The translations under genes were made by a program, and so were the position numbers. A stretch of DNA of 64,000 nt from Eublepharis macularius (Eukaryota; Chordata; Lepidosauria; Squamata; Eublepharidae), in NCBI RefSeq assembly GCF_028583425.1, contig NC_072806.1, positions 33,588,001-33,652,000 of the forward strand, in the 5' to 3' direction. Shown piece by piece: positions 55,740 to 64,000 of this stretch. The notes under the pieces were generated by a model. It ran no database searches, was not told the origin of the DNA, and saw nothing but the letters and a program-made list of their open reading frames with translations. Within the stretch, counting starts at the first letter, position 1. Every line of letters begins with the position of its first letter.

Positions 55740-56125
55740 TCGGAAATTAGTAAAAAGTTCAGTAGCACCTTTCAGACTAACCAGCTTTATTGTAGCATAA
55801 GCTTTCGAGAACCACAGCTCTCTTCGTCAGATGCAACTTTATTGTAGCATGAGCTTTCGAGAGCCACAGCTCTCTTCGTCAGATGCAACTTTATTGTAGC
55901 ATAAGCTTTCGAGAACCACAGCTCTCTTCGTCAGATGCAACTTTATTGTAGCATGAGCTTTCGAGAGCCACAGCTCTCTTCGTCAGATGCAACTTTATTG
56001 TAGCATAAGCTTTCGAGAACCACAGCGCTCTTTGTCAGATGCAACCTGACGGTTAGTCTTAAAGGTGCTACTGGACTCTACTATTTTGCAACTACAGACT
56101 AACACGGCTGACTCCTCCGAATCTA
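55740..56125 (-). mobile_element. Family D element with 52-bp tandem array
   Basis: Begins agttcagtagcacctttcag and ends ctacagactaacacggctga then ctcctcc. The palindrome centre has been replaced by five tandem units. Confidence 0.8.
55783..56043 (-). repeat. 5 x 52-bp tandem array of hammerhead-like core
   Basis: Unit ends fall at 55835, 55887, 55939, 55991 and 56043, an exact 52-bp period (first unit one base longer). Units alternate between two variants (gcataagc with gagaacc, gcatgagc with gagagcc), so a 104-bp dimer was duplicated. Each unit on the minus strand holds GCATCTGACGAAG, helix II and GAAAGCT. Confidence 0.9.
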
Positions 56126-56279
56126 TTTCCCCGGAAAGAAGAACCGTGCAGGGCAAGAGGGCTTATCTCCTCCCTATAAGTGCAACTCTCAGAACACTTT
56201 CCTGGGAGAAAGCCCCATCGAGTAGACCTGCCCCCAGGAAGCGTTTGATACCACCTCCCGGAACTACGGGGTCGCTTAC

Positions 56280-56449
56280 CTCTGCTGTTGCGCTGGAGCC
56301 TCAGGGGACTGGGCGCCGTGCTCAGCGGGGAATGGAGCGGGTCCCGCACCGGGGCCGGTTCGCAGGAAGACGCGTCCGATTCGCCTCCGTCTCGGTCCGG
56401 CTTGCACTGGTCCTCGTACATCCGCAGGGAGGGGAGCGAGAGCTGCTTT
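56280..56449 (-). CDS. TBX2: TBX2 exon 5
   Basis: 170 bases: one finishing an arginine codon from exon 4, 56 codons, and one passed to exon 6. Acceptor (catccaaaAG) at 56450-56451; donor GGTAAGC with GT at 56278-56279. It encodes [31 protein letters not shown] and [12 protein letters not shown]. The start extends the basic nuclear-localisation cluster that ends exon 4 (RREKR followed by K). It matches vertebrate TBX2 just after the T-box. Confidence 0.96.
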
Positions 56450-57910
56450 CTTTTGGATGAAGCGCAGCGCAGGAGGGGAAAGAAGGGCGGAAAGGCAGGC
56501 GGTCAGCGAGTGGCTCGGCCGGCCGTGTCAGTTTCAAAGGACGAGCCGCCCGGCGCTCCCTTTCCTGGCCGAGGCCCTGGAGGGAGCGCGGCCGGGCTAG
56601 GATCGGGAGCTCCCGGGATTGCCTTGGGGTGCGCGGGTTTAGGGGTTGCCAACAGGCCTGGAGGAAAACGTCCTTCCGCTGAAATACAAGCTTAAGGTGT
56701 GGAAAGGGGCAGCTGAAGCTATTTTAGGGCAGGGAGGCAAGCAGCAGCCCATTTGAGCCTACCTAAACGGACATTTATTTTCTCCTGGCAGTTGGCAACC
56801 CCGCTAGGACAGAAGTTCTTTTGCTACCCCTCACAATATTGTTCTCAACTTTTATGAAAATAAGACTTCCCATGCTCTGGTGAGAGAGATATCTCGAGGA
56901 TGAGGCATGAATAGAATGGATGTACTTGGGGGCGGGGGGGGGACGACGACAGGACTTTTAATTAAACAAAGAAGTCTATAAAGCTAGAAAGATTTAAGAA
57001 GCAATGTGAAGGAATTTAGGCCACGATTCTAAGTCCTGTGGAAAACTGCTTGAAGGTTTTGGTCTATACACGGAGAAAAACTGGGTAGCAGAACCGATTG
57101 TAGGTAGCGCTGCAAATATTTTTAATGCCCGTAAGTAGGCATCTGTTCCGTTAGAAGAAAGATTATACTATTCCCTGCTCTGCTAGTTTTCTAGGGGCAG
57201 GGAGTTTAGCACAGGGGGCCTCACTATACACCTGAGCATTCTCAAAGTGGCCATTTCGGCTGAGGCGATCAAACGGTGCCACTTAAGATGTGGATTCCCC
57301 GTAATAGAATGCATTAAAAATGTATTTAAAATGTCCTTGTAAGCAGAAAACTAAAGGGACAGCAAAAAGTGAAACAGGAAACCCTAGACTAGTTGTGGCT
57401 AGAGTAGGTGTAGGAGGATTCTGTCATGTAGCCCCCAGCCCAGCCCCTACAATGTAGACAAAGCGTGATCGACTATCTAACAACAACAACAACAGATTTA
57501 TATACCACCCTTCAGGACAACATAACGCCCACTCAGAGTGGTTTACAAAGTATGCCATTATTATCCCCACAACAAACACCCTGTGAGGTGGGAGGGGCTG
57601 AGAGAGCTCTGAGAGAGCTGTGACTGACCCAAGGTCACCCAACTGGCCTCAAGTGGAGGAGTGGGGAATCAAACCCGGCTCTCCAGATAAGAGTCCCGCT
57701 GCTCTTAACCACTACTCCGAACTGGCTCTAGGCGAAAACAGAGGCCCTTAGAAGCTGAAAATTGGACTTGAAGGTTGAGAGCAAGTTCCATTGAATCTCG
57801 TGGGTCTACTTTGGAGTAAACATGCAAAATGACTAAGACACGACCCTTGCAAGTGTTTCAAAGACCACGAAGGAGGGGAAAGATATACACCTGAGAAAAC
57901 ATAATGGTAC
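56450..57910 (-). other. TBX2: TBX2 intron 4 (1.5 kb)
   Basis: Contains the SINE at 57480-57727 and a GAGTAA-type palindromic fragment at 57765-57835. 56460-57470 is otherwise unassigned; it is GC-rich near exon 5. Confidence 0.85.
57480..57727 (-). repeat. Core-type tRNA-headed SINE, nearly complete
   Basis: Minus strand: gagccagttcggagtagtgg then ttaagagcagcgggactct (A-box region), gagccgggtttgattcccca (B-box), gtgaccttgggtcagtcaca (core), ctcacagggtgtttgttgtg, and a 3' end of gttgttgttg. Confidence 0.85.
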
Positions 57911-57987
57911 CTTTTTTCTCGTCTGCCATTTCCGGTATCTCGAAATCCTTTTGCAAAAGGGTTGTTATCAATCTTCAGCTGCGTGAT
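57911..57987 (-). CDS. TBX2: TBX2 exon 4
   Basis: 77 bases, acceptor CAG at 57988-57990 and donor GTACC from 57910. It encodes [19 protein letters not shown] followed by NGRREKR (last codon completed by exon 5). This is the end of the T-box: the segment after ITQLKI includes the NNPFAKGFR helix that contacts DNA, and the terminal basic run acts in nuclear localisation. The 77-bp size equals what I recall for vertebrate TBX2 and TBX3. Confidence 0.97.
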
Positions 57988-59805
57988 CTGAAAGTTAAGA
58001 GCAAAACGGAGCACGATTGAATTTTAAAAGGCCACTTGGTTGACAGTGGATCCTCACACACACCCCCCTTAGCCTATTATGAACGATCCTCCTTTCGGGC
58101 AGGGTGCGCGGCGCTGGACAGTTTCTAACCGGCACGTTTTCATTTCCCTGCTTTTGCGGCAGCCGGCTTGAAACTGGGCCCTGTAAAAACGGGCCGGATA
58201 CTGGCGATTTAAACAATCATATGGACTAAAACGGACGCGACTGAAAAACTCCCCCTGGAGGGCTTGATTCGTGCCAGAGCAGACCGGCTCCAACGCATGT
58301 TTACTCGAAAGGAAATCCTACTGAATTAAGGGGGCTTACTCGCGAAGAAGTGTGCAGAGAATGGAAGCCCAAGCGCCTGTAAAGTGCTTGTGAAAAGAGA
58401 ATCTCCTCCAGCAGCAGTTATCTAAGTTGGATCCATACAAGTTGCGGGGGGGGGGGGGGTCTTCCAAGCTGGTCTAAGCCCCAGAAACTCTTTCTCCAAA
58501 AACCGCAGAAGGCTGATTAGTTCTCAGGGACAGGCAAAGTACCCCCCCACACACACACACACACGCCTGGAGGGGAAAGATGTGGGTCTTCCTTTGAGTC
58601 CGTTTTTGGTTGCGATCTGCAAAGCAAATCTGCCCCCTCCCCCCAGCCTTTTAAACCGGATTCGGAAAACACACCGAATCCCCTCCGGTTTAACACACCG
58701 CAGGCTTTATTAAAAATGATGGTGAGGTTTCGCTTGAATTATTCATAGAGGTTTAATGATCGGAAGTTCTTACTCCCAGTTCCCCTGTTTTTTTTTTCTT
58801 TCACGGCCCCCAAGAGAAAAGGTGGCAGAAGAAAGGTGGGGTGTGTTGTGTACAGAGCCCGGCCGGAAGGCGGCTTCCTTCTTTCCCCCAGCCCAACTTT
58901 TATAGCTTTGGCCACCGGAGAGTTCTCAATTATTTATCCACCTGTGATATGTCCTAGAGATACCGCCTCGGAAACAAACGGATGCTCGGATTTCTTTTTC
59001 CCCTCTTCCACTATTTTATATATTAAGTACCAAAAAAAAGGTCTCCAAATAATTATTTAATGGGAGGAAAAAGTAATCCTGCGGGGTGCATGGCTTGCCA
59101 GAAAGGACCAAAGCCGCCTCTTTATTCCCAGCATAGGCTGGGATTCGGACACAGACTGCCACTGAACATGGAGGCTCCATCGAGCCACCCCATCTTCTAG
59201 CCGCCGCTGGACTCGCAATGGATCCTCGCCTCCTTTTAAATCCACCTGAGCCAAATCACGGTGTCTTGGGAGCCAGAGGTCCACGATTATTGCCTGGGGG
59301 AAAAGGCCTCGCCAGTTACTTTCTCCTCGCCAGGCCTCGCTTTACAAATCGCTGTCCTGCCCTGCTCCCTCTCCCGCCGTCCTTTTTCTAAGGTAACCCT
59401 TTTCTTCAGCCTCCGGATCCTTTGAGGCCCGTTTTTGCACCTTCCTCTTCTTCAGCAGCGGCTCAAAGCACAGCCCATCCTTGCAAAGATTTTACGCTGG
59501 CAAACGCACCTTCCCTTTCCCGGCCTCGAACCAGAGCTGGAGAGAAGAACATTTTTTGCAAGCCAGACTAAGGTTTAAAACGCGGAGTGTGTGTGTGTGG
59601 GGGGGAATCCTAGACCCCCTCACCCTCTCTAAGTGCAGCCGGATCCTAATTAGGTCCCCTCGGAAGTAAGTCCCGCTGATTGCAATAGGACTTACTCACA
59701 GCTAAGTGGGCCGTAGGGACACGGCTCAATAGTCATGCTGTCACTGGCTTTCACATGTTTAACGATTACGCAACTTTCACAAGTGAGGTGACTACTTATA
59801 ATAGA

Positions 59806-59918
59806 TATGATATGATATGATATGATATGATATGATATGATATGATATGATATGATATGATATGATATGATATGATATGATATGATATGATATGATATGA
59901 TATGATATGATATGATAT
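59806..59918. repeat. (ATATG)n pentanucleotide microsatellite
   Basis: More than 20 uninterrupted 5-base units. Confidence 0.97.
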
Positions 59919-59927
59919 ATATAATCC

Positions 59928-60073
59928 AGAGGAGTTAGCCATATTAGTCTGTAGTTGCGAAATAGTAGAGTCCAGTAGCACCTTTAAGACATGCATCTGA
60001 CGAAGAGATCTGTAGTTCTCAAAAACTTATACTACAATAAAGTTGGTTAGTCTTAAAGGTTCTACTGGACTAT
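59928..60073 (+). mobile_element. Family D element between two microsatellites
   Basis: tccagaggagttagccatat through gcatctgacgaagagatctg to aaaggttctactggact. The core CTGACGA is kept, but GAAA has become AAAA, so the ribozyme is damaged. The inverted left half is reduced. Confidence 0.75.
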
Positions 60074-60157
60074 TATATTATATTATATTATATTATATTA
60101 TATTATATTATATTATATTATATTATATTATATTATATTATATTATATTATATTATG
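60074..60157. repeat. (TATTA)n pentanucleotide microsatellite
   Basis: Uninterrupted 5-base units directly after the D element, then a few GATA-type units to 60175. Confidence 0.96.
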
Positions 60158-61627
60158 ATAGATGATAGATAGATAATTTTAATCCCCGACAATCAAATTC
60201 ACTCGTGCATAGAGCAAGCGAGACCATAATTGCAATTCGTGGCTCCCATTGAGCTCGGGAGGATCAACTTTCGAGTAATCGCTCATGGAACTGGGGCTGC
60301 CCTTTCCACAGGTGTGCCTGCGGTGATATGATATAAGATTGCATAGAACCAGGGTTCAAATGCAGGGTTCATAAATCGGGTGAAGGGTCACTGAAGCCTC
60401 CTCTCGGTAATAATATTGGGAAGTCCATGTCATCATTTTGGATTAATACAAAATTACGGAAATCCCTGGGAGAGGATAGATCAGTCCACAGCGTGGAGCT
60501 GCGGAGAACGTCCAGCCCCAGAGGCAGTCTACCCCGGGTGCCCGCAGCTTGGCCGGCCAAGACCTGCGAGAGCGCGCCCACCCAGCCACCCGGCTGCTGC
60601 CTCTCGCTCTAATTGACAGCTCGGCCAGAACAACTTGGCGGGCTTGTTTGCCTCGTAAAGTTTATGGCAGAGTTCATAAGCGATTAAAGATTACTCAAAG
60701 GCGGGCCCCACAGACCGGAGCCACCCCGGGCGAAAGAACAGGCCGGCTTGTCCGGCGGCGCGAGCTAGGAGCGGGAGAGCTCTCTGGGCCCGGGACTGAG
60801 AAACTGCAGAGCCCCCTCCCCCCACAAGCACACAGAAACCAGTTAAGCGGAAGCCCTGGGGCTGAGGGAGGGAGCTTTGACTATGCCCTGGAAATCTTGG
60901 TGGTCTCCAAGGTGTCACTGGACTCGAACCGGCTGTTCTACTGCAGACCCGCCTGAAACTGTCTCCCAGGGCTGTCTTCCTAGCTGCTTAAATCCGGTTC
61001 AATCCGATTTCCAGCCCAGTTAAAAGAAACTCCTTGGGGTTCCGGCCCTGGAAAATGCGCGATCCGCAACCCAATTAAGCTGCGATGTTTTCGATTTCAG
61101 GTTGCACTATTCCGGGACCAAGCCGCACAGGGACTTACTTCCGAGTAAAAGTGCAGGGGGCACGAGCCTCACCCGTCTCTTTACTCACAAGTAAGCCACA
61201 CTTCACTAGTTTCGGATATAAGTGTGTCGGTTTACTGCGGGATCCTTCCGGAATGGTTTTCCTTGAGGAGGGGGAATACATTATTTTGCGGGAGCCGCGG
61301 CGCTGACGAGGTCCCTGGCTAACAGCAGCTAATTTCATTGCCGCGACTCTTGGCTCGGTTCCTCCCAAATCTGAGGTCAAACACATCCACAATTTTATTC
61401 CGATTTTTATCTCTCGCCCACCCCCAACTAACCATTTGGCAAAAGACGGAGGGCCCGAAAATAGGATCCAGCACTTCAAACGGACACATGAAATAAAGAT
61501 TTGTGAGTCTTTCAGGGGCCAGGAATAAATTGTGGCAAATTGTTTGGGCTGTAGAAAAGGGAGGACCTTCGAAGATGCTCCCAAATGGTAGAAATTTGCT
61601 CTTTTTTCCTTCCCTTGCCAAATGTTG

Positions 61628-61850
61628 AGGATATTATTGATATGGACAGCGCCGTCAAGTCACAGGTGACTTATGACGACCCCTGCTGGGGTTTTCGGGG
61701 CAAGAGACTAACAGAGGCGGTTTACCATCGCCTGCCTCTGCACAGCCACTCTGGGCTTCTTTGCGGGTCTCCCACCCAATTACTAGCCAAGGCCACCCGC
61801 TGCTGTGCTTCTGAGATCTGTCCAAATCCCGCTTGCCCGGGCTAGCCAAA
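61628..61850 (-). repeat. 5S-rRNA-derived SINE, nearly full length
   Basis: On the minus strand: gggatttggacagatctcag (5S-like), cttggctagtaattgggtgg then gagaccc, gcaggcgatggtaaaccgcc, and a tail gggtcgtcataagtcacctg then tgacttgacggcgct, closely like the BovB 3' end. Confidence 0.87.
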
Positions 61851-62019
61851 ATATTATTGGGGCTGTTAAAATGAATCATTACCGAACTGTGAAAAATGCG
61901 GGGGATGAAGTATTATTTTACAAACATCTCCTTGGGTTATTTGGCTTTTCAAAGAAGACAAAACAAGGCCGTGGCTGTTATCAATGGCTATGAACCGTGA
62001 TAGCAAAGTGGAACCTTCA

Positions 62020-62463
<444 letters not shown>

Positions 62464-63080
62464 CTAGGCTCAGGCTGTAAACCCCATTGGCCTGAATGCA
62501 ACGGGAAACCAGATTATCTCGAAAAGGCATCTCAGCCTGTCTGGATAAAACGGTTTTTCGGGGTGTTGTCTTGAGGCGGGGGAGAAAGAAAGGGCCCGAT
62601 TGCTCCGGCGGTTGCCGGACTTCTGAGGAACTCTTCGAAGATTTAAAATAATATTTTTATTTTAAGATTTATAATAAAAGTAATTCTAATGGGTTTCTGG
62701 GGGGTTTTGCTGTGCTTTCTAGTGGTAAACGCTTCCTTCCTCCGAGTCCTTTCTGCTATTATGGAACTTACTTCCGAGTAAGCCTGAATAGATTTATTTA
62801 CCTGCACAGGTAAGAGCGTGTCTATACACCCAGCGTCACGAACTATTCCGCCATGACCTTTTTTAAAAAAATAGATTTTGGTACCAGAGGACAGCCAGCC
62901 GCCTCTTTGGAATTTCGAACTGAAATCTACAAGCAGCAGAAAAGAAATGCTATATTTTGAGGGGGGGGGGGGCATTCTCCGGATAATGTCTCAAAGGCCC
63001 CTGGATTTGAGGGGGGGGATTAAATGCGGGGCAGGATCTCGTCCTGCAAAAGCATCGAGAAGTCTCTTTTTTACTATACA

Positions 63081-63133
63081 GGTCGCACATCCAGCTACTA
63101 TACTATAGTAGTATAGTAGCTGGATGTGCGACC
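63081..63133. repeat. Perfect hairpin, 25-bp arms, 3-base loop
   Basis: Arms 63081-63105 and 63109-63133 are exact complements; loop tag at 63106-63108. The arms begin ggtcgcacatccagc. A third, imperfect copy of the start (ggtcacatgtcc) lies at about 63181-63192 after a tract of tatag repeats. Confidence 0.95.
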
Positions 63134-63417
63134 TTTATAGTATAGTATAGTACTATAGTAGTATAGTACCTTTACTATAAAGGTCACATGTCCAAGGGTT
63201 TCACCGCAGCTGGATCGTGCCCCCCCCCCCAGTTTAGCGATTTTTTAAAAAAAAGAACCGTCCGTTTTGTCGGAAACCCCCCCCCCCCATGTATAAACCT
63301 TACGCACGCTGGTTGGGGAGCCACTACTTGCAAACGGGGTTTCCTTCCGCTTACTCAAACCTGTTGAAACGTCTCTCATTCTCCGTAAACAGGCTTAGGA
63401 TCACCTTTGGTTACAGG

Positions 63418-63500
63418 AGGCTGAGGATGCAATCCTAAACACCAAGGAGGCGGCCCTATTGAAATCCGGGCCGCTTACTTCTGAGTAAATCTATTGAGAT
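63418..63500. repeat. Short GAGTAA-type palindromic repeat
   Basis: gatgcaatcctaaacaccaa, then ggccctattgaaatccgggc, then cgcttacttctgagtaaatc. One of about a dozen diverged copies in 54.7-64 kb; the intact form appears to be an ~80-bp palindrome. Confidence 0.6.
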
Positions 63501-64000
63501 CGCGCTGCAAGAGTCGCTTTCTCCCACCTGTTCAGTTACCAGAAAACGCCTCTTTAATGTTTGTATTTCATATATACCAACACACAAAAACGCCCCCCCC
63601 CTAACGCAGATGCTGTGTGAGGTTTCCAACATTTTAATATATCCGCCTTTCGGATGCCACAGGGCTCTTCGGGGGCCACAAATGGGCGTGGAGGCTCAAT
63701 GGGCTCTGCTCTCCAAGAAGTACCTAGAAGGCAGGCTAGAAGGCTTCGAGCGCAGCTTGCTTGGAGTCGGAACCGCAGCCATCTGGCCTCCTTTCCGCTC
63801 AAACTGCGCCAGATTCAGGAAAGCGAACTTGCATTTCAGACCACGGGGAAAGATTCCCGGGACAGCATTCCGAAGCTGGGGGGGGGAGCAGAGAAGGATC
63901 CGACCCTCCCCAGGAATCTCAGTGGTTGCCATCCTTAAAGACACTTTCCCAGGAGAATGTCCCACTGAATAAAACGGGGCTTACCTCTGAGTAGACCCCT

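Larger units (their letters stand above)
52396..56279 (-). other. TBX2: TBX2 intron 5 (3.9 kb)
   Basis: Bounded by GT at 56278-56279 and AG at 52396-52397. Contains a degraded hammerhead-like palindrome near 53310, LINE-tail-like sequence near 52960-53030, several short GAGTAA-type palindromic repeats (near 54745, 55530, 55610-55710, 56175) and the family D array. 53350-54700 holds nothing recognised. Confidence 0.85.

Noticed and set aside
55783..56043. CRISPR array
   Set aside because: The 52-bp units are contiguous, with no unique spacers, and the sequence is a eukaryotic intron.
56288..56695. Plus-strand frames opposite exon 5
   Set aside because: Shadow of TBX2 exon 5 and GC-rich intron; no independent evidence.

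Overview
This is vertebrate nuclear DNA, most likely from a squamate reptile and quite possibly a gecko. The evidence is one spliced vertebrate developmental gene embedded in typical squamate repeats: BovB (RTE) and CR1 LINEs, L1 and L2-like remnants, 5S-rRNA-headed and tRNA-headed SINEs, Penelope-like elements, Helitrons and many short hAT-type elements. The species call is inference from repeat character only. No bacterial-style genes, operons or CRISPR arrays are present.

The only host gene recognised is TBX2, on the minus strand. The window holds its last five coding exons: 62155-62301 (exon 3 by vertebrate numbering), 57911-57987 (exon 4), 56280-56449 (exon 5), 51770-52395 (exon 6) and 37186-37632 (exon 7, with the stop codon). 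All splice sites are GT/AG. The phases join into 1467 coding bases (489 codons including the stop). The N-terminus, the first part of the T-box, and the promoter lie beyond base 64000. The 3' UTR runs leftward from 37185, with polyadenylation-signal candidates at 36406-36411 and 35767-35772. Introns are long and repeat-laden; intron 6 alone is 14,137 bp.

Bases 1 to about 35,700 lie downstream of TBX2. In other vertebrates this is the interval towards TBX4, but no TBX4 exon was seen. It is a mosaic of nested repeats separated by stretches with no recognisable feature, some of which may be regulatory.

The most interesting structure is in the repeats. (1) Penelope-like elements and a second, partly palindromic family (called D here) carry hammerhead-ribozyme-like cores (CTGANGA, helix II, GAAA, a self-complementary 4-base helix III, then a cleavage triplet). 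Two D copies have independently turned this core into exact tandem arrays, 5 x 41 bp and 5 x 52 bp. (2) At least ten short non-autonomous elements from several terminal-repeat families have intact or nearly intact 8-bp target duplications, the hAT signature; several sit inside older repeats and so give insertion order. (3) Several unexplained fold-backs occur, including a perfect 25-bp-arm hairpin in TBX2 intron 2 and a CpG-rich 212-bp inverted repeat.
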